This document shows positions 8,812-16,715 of a stretch of 58,630 nucleotides of DNA, piece by piece (the first letter of the stretch is position 1; each line of letters begins with the position of its first letter). Below the pieces are notes generated by a model. It was not told where the DNA came from. It searched no databases and worked only from the letters and a program-made list of their open reading frames with translations. This stretch comes from Gemmatimonadota bacterium. Lineage in GTDB: Bacteria; Gemmatimonadota; Gemmatimonadetes; Gemmatimonadales; GWC2-71-9. The stretch spans positions 4,016,548-4,075,177 of the forward strand of contig CP070666.1 of the NCBI GenBank assembly GCA_020351775.1, written 5' to 3'. The translations under genes were made by a program, and so were the position numbers.

Positions 8812-10935
8812 CTAAGGCATGAGCCTGCGTTCCAGGAACTCCGCCGCCGCACGGTATACGGCGAGCACGTTGGCGTGCCGCATGAAGTGGTGCGTGTCAC
8901 CGGGGATCACAAGGGTCTCATAGGGGACACCGTGGGCCTCCAGCCGGCGCACCAGGTCGGTGCTCTGGTTGAACCGCACGTTACGGTCGTCGTCTCCGTG
9001 GATCACCAGTACTGGCGACCGCCAGGTCGCCAAGGACGATACAGGCGAAGACTTCCAGGCCACCTCCAGCGCCCGCATCACGTCCGGCGCTTGCTCGTAC
9101 TGTTCCCGAGTCGTGAGACCCCGCGCCCGCTCTGCTGTCCAGTCGTGCACACCATTGATGTCCACGCCTGCGGCAAACACGTCGGAATCACGGGCCAGCG
9201 CGAGCGCGGTCATGAAGCCGCCGTACGATCCGCCGTAGATCCCGATGCGCGAACCGTCGACCTGCGGCAGGCCACTCAGGTATTCCGCTGCCGCCAGCAC
9301 GTCGAGATACTCCGCCGCCCCGCGCCATCCGGCGTTCGGCGGTTGGTGGAATGCGTATCCGTAGCCGATGCCGAGCCGGAAGTTTACCGACAGCACCACG
9401 AAGCCACGGCTCGCGAGATACTGGTTCACCGCGTACGCGTTGGAGTAGTAATCCGAGTAGTGCCAGCCCAGCAGCATCTGACGCGGCGGGCCGCCATGCA
9501 CGAAGATCACCGCGGGTTTCTGTGCCGGCCCGCCGACTGTTTCAAACTGTTGCGCGTGGATTGTGACGCCGTCTGAGGCCTGGAAGATCACCTGCGTCGG
9601 CATCACGAGTTGATCGAGCGGGAAATCATTCGGAATACGGTCTCCGGCCAGTTGTCGCGTGGGCCCGCCAGCGAACGGCATCACGCTGGGGAGGGGTGGG
9701 CGCTGTGGGTCGGCGCCGATGAATGCCACAGTCGAACCGTCGCCTGTGACCACCGGGTACCAGCCGAGCTGTGCACCCTGTGTCATAACCTCGGGCGTCG
9801 CCCGATCCACAGGTACACGCACCACGTGACGCCGGTCGATGTCGAGCGGATCGCTCCCCGCGTTGGCGGTGAACACCAGCCACTCTCGATCCTGACTCAT
9901 CGCAATGTGCTCGGCCATGTACTGACCGGGGGTCAGCAACAGTGGCGGGCCGCCGGTCTCTGGCATCGAGTAGAGGTGGGGCCAGCCATCGTGGTAGGAC
10001 AGGAACACGATCCGGCCTGCCGCCCAGTGGAGGTTGGTCCCGCCGTGGGTTCGGGGGACCGAACCCTCCAGCGTCTCGGGTGCCTGCCAGAGTCGCTGTG
10101 CCTCGCCCGTCGTTGGATCCGCGGTCCAGATCTCCCAGGGGCTGTGTCGCCGCGCGAGGATTGAGTCGGGCGCGCCGCCCGAGCCCGGCTGGCGTACGAA
10201 CACGATCCGCTCGCCGTCGGGCGACCATCGCGGCGAACGGTCGCGCGCGAAGGTCGGCGCGAGCCACACTATCGGGGTGGAGTCGCTGGCGTACACGCCG
10301 ACGAATGCATGATCGCCGCGGTTGGAAACGAAGGCGAGCCGCGTGCCGTCGGGTGACCACCGCGGGTCGCCGCTCCTTCCGGTCGCCGCGAATAGGGGCT
10401 TTGCCTCCTCCGCGCCGTCGATCGGCACCGTCCAGATGCGACCACCCTTGGTGAAAGTCACGATGTCGCCAGTGGGTGAGATGGTTGGCTCCTCGCCATC
10501 TCCCAACACCACAGGCTCGCCGCCCTCAAACGGGACGGCGAGGATCTCCACCGTGGGGAGCACGGGGCTGCTTAAGACGTTGACTGGCAGGTGATCGTCC
10601 CAATTCGAGCCGTGGTCGCCGCCCCGCACGTAGACCACCCATTGCCCGTCACTTGAGAGCGATACGCTCGTGAGCTCCTGACCATCGTCGGTCATGTAGT
10701 CGGTTAGCTGCCGCGCTGTGAAATCAGGAGCCTCGGCCACATAGATGTTCCGCCTGCCCTGTTCGTTGAATGCCCAGGCGAGACGTGAGCCGGTTGGGGC
10801 GGCTGTGAGCTCGGTGGGGAACGGATAGGAACGTACTTGCTCGAAGGTGAAGCCGGTGTTTGCAGTGTTTTGCGCCGACGCCGCTCCGGTTGCGAGCGTA
10901 ACTGCTAGCGCACATGCTATGAGACGGTGATGCAT
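8812..10935 (-). CDS. S9 family (prolyl oligopeptidase-type) peptidase, secreted
   Basis: A 707-residue protein from ATG 10935 with GAGG about ten bases upstream. A cleavable signal peptide ends near ASAQN. Residues 30-430 form a TolB-like beta-propeller with repeated PRWSPDG-type blades. The C-terminal alpha/beta-hydrolase carries GGSYGG with nucleophile Ser570, then Asp in HGDDDRN and His in GDTHHFMRH. This is the dipeptidyl-peptidase/acylaminoacyl-peptidase arrangement, in which the propeller filters small peptides into the active site. It is likely a periplasmic exopeptidase for peptide scavenging. Nothing appears missing. Confidence 0.94.
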   Translation of the reverse strand: MHHRLIACALAVTLATGAASAQNTANTGFTFEQVRSYPFPTELTAAPTGSRLAWAFNEQGRRNIYVAEAPDFTARQLTDYMTDDGQELTSVSLSSDGQWVVYVRGGDHGSNWDDHLPVNVLSSPVLPTVEILAVPFEGGEPVVLGDGEEPTISPTGDIVTFTKGGRIWTVPIDGAEEAKPLFAATGRSGDPRWSPDGTRLAFVSNRGDHAFVGVYASDSTPIVWLAPTFARDRSPRWSPDGERIVFVRQPGSGGAPDSILARRHSPWEIWTADPTTGEAQRLWQAPETLEGSVPRTHGGTNLHWAAGRIVFLSYHDGWPHLYSMPETGGPPLLLTPGQYMAEHIAMSQDREWLVFTANAGSDPLDIDRRHVVRVPVDRATPEVMTQGAQLGWYPVVTGDGSTVAFIGADPQRPPLPSVMPFAGGPTRQLAGDRIPNDFPLDQLVMPTQVIFQASDGVTIHAQQFETVGGPAQKPAVIFVHGGPPRQMLLGWHYSDYYSNAYAVNQYLASRGFVVLSVNFRLGIGYGYAFHQPPNAGWRGAAEYLDVLAAAEYLSGLPQVDGSRIGIYGGSYGGFMTALALARDSDVFAAGVDINGVHDWTAERARGLTTREQYEQAPDVMRALEVAWKSSPVSSLATWRSPVLVIHGDDDRNVRFNQSTDLVRRLEAHGVPYETLVIPGDTHHFMRHANVLAVYRAAAEFLERRLMP

Positions 10936-11050
10936 GACGGGATATCCTCGGGAGGGGACAATGCTCCAAAATGTATGCGGCGGGAGATACAGTATCCAGG
11001 AGGCCGCCGGCCCCCGGCCTCCCTGTAACGGCTACTTCAGCCCGGACAGC

Positions 11051-11164
11051 TCACACATATGCATCGAACAGAGCGCCTGCCGTCAGCGCCGTGTTCTGCA
11101 TGGCGCCCTCGGAGCCGTATACGTACACTGCACCGGTACCGTGGATCCGGGCGTTCAGAACCAC
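11051..11164 (-). other. Short reading frame, possible gene remnant
   Basis: The minus strand holds a 37-codon frame (GTG to TGA) with a protein-like composition (GTGAVYVYGSEGAMQNTAL). It is bounded upstream by an in-frame stop, has no clear ribosome site and lies downstream of the 97-residue gene. It may be the 3' end of a decayed gene or chance. I cannot assign a family. Confidence 0.2.
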
Positions 11165-11176
11165 GAGCCTGCGGAT

Positions 11177-11470
11177 CTACGTTTCGTGATATACGGGCTC
11201 ACCCATGTCTGCAAACGAGAAGTTGTAGAACACGTTGTGACCGTTGTAGTCCATCACCCTGAGGTCGTCAGTCTGGCTCAGGTCGCCCATGACCACTGCA
11301 TAGTGGTTGCCGTACTTCTGCTTCACCTTGTCGACCGATACCTCGCGTGCCACGAATTTCTTGACTCCCTTGGCTTCCATCTTTGCGAGGAAATCCGGTT
11401 CGGTGAAACTCTCATAAGTCGTGAGAATGAGAATGGGACCGGAGCCCGTGAAGAAGATCCCCGCTTTCAT
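11177..11470 (-). CDS. Conserved-looking small protein of unknown function
   Basis: A 97-residue protein with no signal peptide, so probably cytoplasmic. GGAGGT six bases before the ATG supports the start. The sequence begins MKAGIFFTGSGPILILT and has an alternating beta/alpha look, with acidic and aromatic residues toward the end (DDLRVMDYNG). I believe relatives with this opening occur in several bacteria, but I know no function. There are no cysteines or catalytic motifs. It appears to be a single-gene unit. Confidence 0.72.
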   Translation of the reverse strand: MKAGIFFTGSGPILILTTYESFTEPDFLAKMEAKGVKKFVAREVSVDKVKQKYGNHYAVVMGDLSQTDDLRVMDYNGHNVFYNFSFADMGEPVYHET

Positions 11471-11745
11471 CGTACCACCTCCGTTCCACTTTGTTGTGGT
11501 GCTGACACGGCGCCGGGAATCCGGATCGTCCTAGGATAAGTATCGCTAGAGTACGGCGCGCGTCCATATACGTTCGGTGGACATCGCCGGATGGCTGGTG
11601 CCCTGTGCCGCGCTCGCCGATTACGTGTACGGGATCGTGGGGGGGTGTGAGCTGGGGTGACAGGCGCTGTGTCGCGCCAGAGAGCGTACACCGAGAGGGG
11701 GACGCCGACGTCGCGCCCGGGTGTCGTGGTGCTGATACTGGTACG

Positions 11746-12837
11746 CTAAGCTGCCTCGTATACTGTTGTCACTTGGGCCTTTGCGTCACGGAGGACGTCC
11801 ACCACCTGCGGGTCAAACTGACCTCCTGCGGCTTCCTGCAAGAGCTCGATGGCCTGCCAATGGTGCCGCCCGGCCCGGTAGGGGCGGTCGCTCACGATCG
11901 CATCGTAGGCGTCGGCGACGGCTAAGATGCGGGCTCCGATAGGGATTGCCTCTCTGCCGTCGTCGTAGCGGCGATGATGGTCGAGCACTATCGGAATGGC
12001 GTCCTGCAACACGGTTCCCGCAGTGAGGAGGAGTTGGGCCCCCAGCTGCGTATGACTGTCGACTTGCTCCTTTTCTTGGGGATCCAGTTCCGCCGCCCGC
12101 TGAATCAGCTCGATGACTTCAATCTTGCCGATATCGTGCAGCAACGCTGCGATCTTGATGTTCTGGACGGCCTCGGCAGGCAAGCCGAGGCGGATCGCCA
12201 ACTCAGTAGACACGGCAGCCACGCGCTCGGAGTGGCTCTTGGTGTATGCATCGGCCGACTCGAGATACTTGGTCAAGATCGAGATGATCCCCACATATGC
12301 TTCCTGCAGCTGTGCCAGGTGGATTTGATTCTTCTCCTGCAGTCGACCGACGATCGCACCGGTGAGAATCAGGAAGCTCGACCAGATCAGGAGATTCCAG
12401 AAGTTGAACGCCGCGGGTGCTTGTGCACCGCCGCCTCCCTGCATCAACGTAGTATAGACCACGAAACCCGTGGCCAGGAGCGCGGCAAACACGGCTTGCT
12501 TTGTCCCGACATAGAATCCGGCGAGGAGCACAGGGATAAAGTAGAACAGCAGGAATGCAAACTTGTGTACCACAAAGAAGTTGATGAACAACAAGCTGCT
12601 CAACAGCACGAGTACGAGGGCCGCTTCAAAATTCTTGAACAGTACCGTCTTGAGCTTGAAGAACCAGTCATTCCCGGCATGCTGCGCTGCAATCGCGGTT
12701 TCCAGCTGGCGAATACTCGGACCCGGATGAATGGGCGTCGCGTGGGTCGTCAGTAGACCACCGAGTCCCTGCGACTGCATGTCTCTCGCGTGTTCCATAT
12801 TGGCCTGCGCTTGAATCTGGTTCAGTCCAGTGTCCAA
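11746..12837 (-). CDS. Membrane protein with degenerate HD-GYP domain
   Basis: A 363-residue protein starting at TTG 12837; ATG 12798 is an alternative. The N-terminal half holds about four hydrophobic helices (residues 70-160), and the C-terminal half is HD-GYP-like. The HD pair is present in LLHDIGK, followed by HTQLG, DHH and the downstream signature ADAYDAIVSDRPYR. The GYP tripeptide itself is lost: where HHE-DG-GYP is expected the sequence reads DHHRRYDDGREAIP. HD-GYP proteins hydrolyse cyclic di-GMP (or relatives) using a di- or tri-iron centre. Because the metal-binding HD and HH survive, it may still be an enzyme, perhaps with altered nucleotide preference, or a sensor. Confidence 0.85.
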   Translation of the reverse strand: MDTGLNQIQAQANMEHARDMQSQGLGGLLTTHATPIHPGPSIRQLETAIAAQHAGNDWFFKLKTVLFKNFEAALVLVLLSSLLFINFFVVHKFAFLLFYFIPVLLAGFYVGTKQAVFAALLATGFVVYTTLMQGGGGAQAPAAFNFWNLLIWSSFLILTGAIVGRLQEKNQIHLAQLQEAYVGIISILTKYLESADAYTKSHSERVAAVSTELAIRLGLPAEAVQNIKIAALLHDIGKIEVIELIQRAAELDPQEKEQVDSHTQLGAQLLLTAGTVLQDAIPIVLDHHRRYDDGREAIPIGARILAVADAYDAIVSDRPYRAGRHHWQAIELLQEAAGGQFDPQVVDVLRDAKAQVTTVYEAA

Positions 12838-13225
12838 GGTACGGCCTGAGGCGTGTGGCTGCGTGTGAGCTTCGTCACCATGGCCTTAGGGCAGGAATCT
12901 CACCGCCGCACACCGCCGGTGAGGTAACGTGGCGGCCAAAAGTGGAGTCCTCTGACCATGTTGGCAGTAGCTTGCGAGAGCCTCGACCACTGATCGGCTT
13001 CAGCGGATGTCGGTGGCGGCCGACGGGTGGTAATCGCGCGGCGCTTCGGACTACACCGCCCGCATATCCACCTGTGGATCGACTCCGTCTCCCGGGGATG
13101 CGACGGTCTACCCTCTTCCCGTTCGATGTCCCACCCCTCATCGTTATGTTGATGCTCCTGTGTTCCAGTGTCACTCGACGCCACAGTATCCGATGCTTCG
13201 GGCACGGGATACCGAGATCGCCGTG
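12838..13225. other. Intergenic region without recognisable genes
   Basis: A divergent 388-base gap between the HD-GYP-like gene and the emfourin-like gene. Reading frames here have random composition (Arg/Pro/Ser-rich). It presumably contains both promoters; I cannot place them with confidence. Confidence 0.6.
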
Positions 13226-13675
13226 ATGGCAGTTCGTTGGTCTGCAGCGCACGCATCTCTGGGAGTGATGCTTTTCTGGCTCGGCGTTCTCGCGGCGGTT
13301 GGTTGTAGCACCAACGCCGAGCGCTCTGTGACTAGGGATGGTGCGGCCGGGAATTTGTCGCCAGGGGACACGATGCGCATTCACTTCGAACGAACGGGTG
13401 GTTTTGCCGGTCTGCGGCTAACGGTCGACATCGAAACCGACACGTTGTCTCAGGAGGACCAGCGGCGCCTGCAGCAACTGGTTGAGGAGGCGGACTTCTT
13501 CACTCTGCCGGCGGAGTTGCGCGATACCAGCACAGCCAAGGATCAGTTCGTCTACAGAGTCACGGTAGAGAAAGCCGGAATGCGCCACACTGTGGAAACC
13601 ACCGAGAGCGCCGCTGGACCCCTGTTGCAGCCGTTGCTCGAGTGGCTGACTCGAGCGGCCCGGCGGAGGACGTGA
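13226..13675 (+). CDS. Emfourin-like M4 protease inhibitor with lipoprotein leader
   Basis: Residues 50-149 match the emfourin (protealysin inhibitor) pattern: MRIHFERTGGFAG, a LQQLVEEADFFTLP helix, YRVTVEKAG and a final LLEWLTRAAR. Emfourins bind and block protealysin-like M4 proteases, and the next gene encodes exactly such a protease. Two starts are possible. ATG 13226 gives a 149-residue lipoprotein whose signal ends AAVGC (Cys27). ATG 13373 gives the classic 100-residue cytoplasmic emfourin, with AGGGGA upstream. The continuous leader with a good lipobox argues for the long form, or for both. The known Serratia inhibitor is cytoplasmic, so lipid anchoring would be unusual. Confidence 0.82.
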   Translation: MAVRWSAAHASLGVMLFWLGVLAAVGCSTNAERSVTRDGAAGNLSPGDTMRIHFERTGGFAGLRLTVDIETDTLSQEDQRRLQQLVEEADFFTLPAELRDTSTAKDQFVYRVTVEKAGMRHTVETTESAAGPLLQPLLEWLTRAARRRT

Positions 13676-13766
13676 TCGGACGCGATGGGCTGCAGCCGCC
13701 GCTCCGAACTCCCGATTGGGCCACAACTGATTCCTCCCGACTGATGTAACGAAGAAAGGAGTCCCC

Positions 13767-14897
13767 ATGCGGCACCGCCACCCACTGCATTGCATCGTGC
13801 CCCCGCATATGCTCGAGTCCATTGCCGAGCGCGGCACCGCGCGACAACAGGAGATCGCGCGAGCCACCATGGTCGCTTCGGACCAGATCAGGACCGAGCG
13901 ACTGGCGGTAACCGCGCGGGCAGTCGCTGCGGTCCAGCCCGGCGCGAAAGAACGGATCGTCTACACGGCCAACTCGGGTACTAGCCTACCCGGCCAGCGG
14001 CTGCGGGGAGAAGGGGAGCCACCCACTGGTGATGCGGCCGTGGACGAAGCGTACGACGGCTCTGGTGACACCTACGATCTGTACCAGCAGGTGTACGCCA
14101 GAGACTCGATCGACGGTTCCAACATGCGCCTCGATTCCACAGTGCACTATCGCCAGAGTTACGACAACGCATTCTGGAATGGGCGGCAAATGGTCTACGG
14201 CGACGGTGACGAGGACCTGCCCGAGGATGAGCGTCTGTTCAACCGATTCACGAAATCACTGGACGTCATCGGACACGAATTGACGCACGGCGTGACTCAG
14301 TTCACGGCCAACCTCGTGTACCGCAATCAGTCGGGTGCGCTGAACGAACACTTCTCCGATGTGTTCGGGTCGCTGGTTAGACAGTGGAAGCTGGACCAGA
14401 CGGCAGACCAGGCAGACTGGCTGGTCGGTGCCGACCTCCTTACCGCCAACGTGAATGGCGATGGCATTCGCTCTATGAAGGAGCCCGGTACCGCGTATGA
14501 CGATCCGGTGCTGGGCCAGGATCCACAACCCGGGCACATGGACGGCTACGTGGACACGATGCAGGACAACGGCGGTGTCCACATCAATTCGGGAATTCCC
14601 AACCGAGCGTTCTACGTGGTGGCGACCGAGATCGGCGGACGGGCCTGGGAAAAGGCCGGGTTGATCTGGTACAGGACACTGACAGACGGTCAGTTGAGCG
14701 CGCAGGCCGAGTTCCAAACAGCCGCGGACCGCACGTTTGTGATCGCTGGCGACGTGTATGGTGCCAACAGCCTGGAGCAACAGGCGGTTAAGGCGGGCTG
14801 GGAGGCCGTTGGCATCACCATCGGGGCCGAGGCACCGAGCCCGCCGTCGGGAACCGGATGCCTGCTATCGGCCTTGACGCTGGGGCTGTTGCGGTAG
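13767..14897 (+). CDS. Protealysin-like M4 metalloprotease
   Basis: A 376-residue thermolysin-family zinc endopeptidase with AGGAG before the ATG. The short propeptide carries the protealysin-type CIVPPHML box at residues 9-16 and lacks the FTP domain of secreted thermolysins. The zinc site is HELTH (170-174) with Glu194 in NEHFSD, and the catalytic His272 lies in NGGVHINSG. There is no classical signal peptide, as in protealysin, which is cytoplasmic or released by a non-classical route. An extra tail, SPPSGTGCLLSALTLGLLR, follows the catalytic domain. It is 91 bases downstream of the emfourin-like gene on the same strand, so the inhibitor and protease are probably co-transcribed. Confidence 0.94.
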   Translation: MRHRHPLHCIVPPHMLESIAERGTARQQEIARATMVASDQIRTERLAVTARAVAAVQPGAKERIVYTANSGTSLPGQRLRGEGEPPTGDAAVDEAYDGSGDTYDLYQQVYARDSIDGSNMRLDSTVHYRQSYDNAFWNGRQMVYGDGDEDLPEDERLFNRFTKSLDVIGHELTHGVTQFTANLVYRNQSGALNEHFSDVFGSLVRQWKLDQTADQADWLVGADLLTANVNGDGIRSMKEPGTAYDDPVLGQDPQPGHMDGYVDTMQDNGGVHINSGIPNRAFYVVATEIGGRAWEKAGLIWYRTLTDGQLSAQAEFQTAADRTFVIAGDVYGANSLEQQAVKAGWEAVGITIGAEAPSPPSGTGCLLSALTLGLLR

Positions 14898-14963
14898 CGC
14901 GCGGGGATCAGCCGCGATTCTGGGATGCGGCCAACGCGCTCGTGGGTGGATCTGCGATGACCG

Positions 14964-15479
14964 TCAAGACGCGGTGTGGTAGCCAGGGTGCCCGGCAAAT
15001 GCGTGCCGTTGTATCGTCCGGCGCGGGGCACCCGCGCGGCGCTCGGGACCAGTGTAGTTGGGATCCTGAGCTACACGGCGGTCGCCGGTCCTGGCAGTCA
15101 TGGTGTCGCGGAAGCCGAGGTACGCCATCAGGAAGGCTACGGGGCTGACGATCAGATACACGGCCAGGGCAAGGACCGCCATCAGTCGGCGTAACGGTGC
15201 CAGCTTGCGGACGACTCGCGGCCACGTGCGCTTGCGCACATCCGCCAGCCACCACAGATAGCCCAACACGACCAGACCTGCCAGTTCAGCCGCCAGCATG
15301 GCGCTCAACAGGTCCGCGCTAGCTAACGACCACAAGTGCAGTGCGACATCGCGGCACCACTCCAGTGTGAGGAATTGCGCAACATCGTTGCGCACAGACC
15401 ACAACGCAGTGGCCCCCGCGAGCGCGAGAAAATAGAGTCCCGCGAGTAGATAGAGTGCTCGTCTGGGTCGCTTTTTCAT
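14964..15479 (-). CDS. Hypothetical inner-membrane protein
   Basis: A 171-residue protein with a basic N-terminus (MKKRPRR) and about three hydrophobic helices near residues 8-28, 55-78 and 95-120, then a soluble Arg-rich tail containing YTGPERRAG. The start at ATG 15479 has no strong ribosome site. No family is recognised. It converges on the protease gene, with 66 bases between. Confidence 0.65.
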   Translation of the reverse strand: MKKRPRRALYLLAGLYFLALAGATALWSVRNDVAQFLTLEWCRDVALHLWSLASADLLSAMLAAELAGLVVLGYLWWLADVRKRTWPRVVRKLAPLRRLMAVLALAVYLIVSPVAFLMAYLGFRDTMTARTGDRRVAQDPNYTGPERRAGAPRRTIQRHAFAGHPGYHTAS

Positions 15480-15617
15480 AGAGCAGAACGGGTGCGTGAC
15501 GCCTAATTAACGCCTCACGATGCCCGGCCACAAGGCCGCCTGTGCCACCCTTAAGGGGATTCTCCTGCTATCTTCGTTCCGGCAAGACGCGCTAGCCAAC
15601 GTGGATGGGTGGGTCTA

Positions 15618-16409
15618 CTAGTACGCCCGGCTGACCTCGTTCAAATAGAACCGATGGAGCACTCCCGCGATTTCGTTGGCGGCGAAGTTGAGCGATGCTC
15701 CGAGGCTGTCGAGCCATGGCTGAGTCTTGTCTGCGAATAGCGGGTTCATCTGCTCGGCCGCGAGAATGTCACCCTGGCCCTCTGAAGTTGCCCTTGCGAT
15801 CCGCTGGACGGCGGTATACGGGCGACGTCGGACCAAGTCGCCAGCCTTGAGGTAGGACCCGAATGCGTCTGCTGTGAAGTCCTTCGTGTAACGCTTGATC
15901 CAGCGCGAGTAGGCCGCCCGCTGCTTCTCGCCGGGATAGGCGTGGCCGTGCTGGCTCACGTCTCCGATGTAATGAGCCATCGCACCCAGGTAGAACGCCG
16001 CCGCGGCTAGATCGCCGTCCGCGAACGCATCCACGGCGTTATCGTATTCCTGTTGCGCCCGCATCCCCGCCCGAGTCACCAGCGTCTCCGTGGAGTCTTT
16101 GCTCCACTGAGCCCCACCGCCGTAGCGATCGCCGTAACCGGTATTGGGAGCGCCGCACGCCACTGGAATATCTGCGTGTTCGGGCGCCTCAGTTCCCAAG
16201 AGGTATGCGCTGCGGAAAGGTTCGAGCCAAGCTCTCTCCTCAGATGGCAGCAGCGCCCGTGCATTGTCGGCAATCCAGTCGTGGATTGAATAGGGCGGGT
16301 TGCTATATTCGCTCCGCCGCTTTGTGTAAGCGACGCCGCTCGACCCACCGCTCCATGCTTCCAGGCTCACGGCGATGACGATGAGGAGGAGCAGTGTGGA
16401 GAATCTCAT
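15618..16409 (-). CDS. Zinc-dependent phospholipase C/S1-P1-fold protein, exported
   Basis: A 263-residue protein with an N-terminal signal peptide. It has the all-alpha, multi-histidine pattern of bacterial zinc phospholipase C: an early SIHDWIADNARALLP helix and, near residue 150, FYLGAMAHYIGDVSQHGHAY, which matches the His/Asp metal-binding core. Family members hydrolyse phospholipids or single-stranded nucleic acids with three zinc ions. Which substrate applies here cannot be told. It is monocistronic and divergent from the coiled-coil gene. Confidence 0.78.
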   Translation of the reverse strand: MRFSTLLLLIVIAVSLEAWSGGSSGVAYTKRRSEYSNPPYSIHDWIADNARALLPSEERAWLEPFRSAYLLGTEAPEHADIPVACGAPNTGYGDRYGGGAQWSKDSTETLVTRAGMRAQQEYDNAVDAFADGDLAAAAFYLGAMAHYIGDVSQHGHAYPGEKQRAAYSRWIKRYTKDFTADAFGSYLKAGDLVRRRPYTAVQRIARATSEGQGDILAAEQMNPLFADKTQPWLDSLGASLNFAANEIAGVLHRFYLNEVSRAY

Positions 16410-16715
16410 GGGCTAATTCGGCATTTCCCCCACGGCCGTGGTTCAGCGGTCTCCCAGGCGACCATAAATCCTGAAGTCCGGTACCGGTTTCCGCAAGGTC
16501 CCCCCAGCCTCCCGCACGAGCCGCGCGGTGGGGCGCCGCTCCGGTCGGACCGGCGCGCAGAGCCGTTGCCACCGAATCCAGGGCCTTCTCGTGACTTCCC
16601 TCACAGCCGAATCCGGATCGTAACCGCACTATGACAGGGTAGAACCACCGGGCACTGCCGAGGTCACCGCGCTGGAGGACCCGAGCGAGCCGGAGGAAAC
16701 CGAGGAGAGGGTCAA
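16410..16715. other. Divergent intergenic region with a 12-bp palindrome
   Basis: A 306-base gap. The perfect palindrome CCACGGCCGTGG at 16430-16441 lies about 20 bases upstream of the phospholipase-like start and could be an operator. No coding potential is seen. Confidence 0.45.

Noticed and set aside
10999-11022. GC-rich hairpin GGAGGCCG/CGGCCTCC
   Set aside because: No U tract follows on either strand, and the position about 155 bases past the gene end gives weak support as a terminator.
10934-11539. Long plus-strand open frame across the S9 and 97-residue gene region
   Set aside because: It lies opposite a well-supported minus-strand gene with a good ribosome site and has no protein family features.
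12875-13384. 169-codon minus-strand open frame in the intergenic gap
   Set aside because: Arg/Pro/Ser/Gly-rich random composition, no ribosome site and overlap with the emfourin-like gene.
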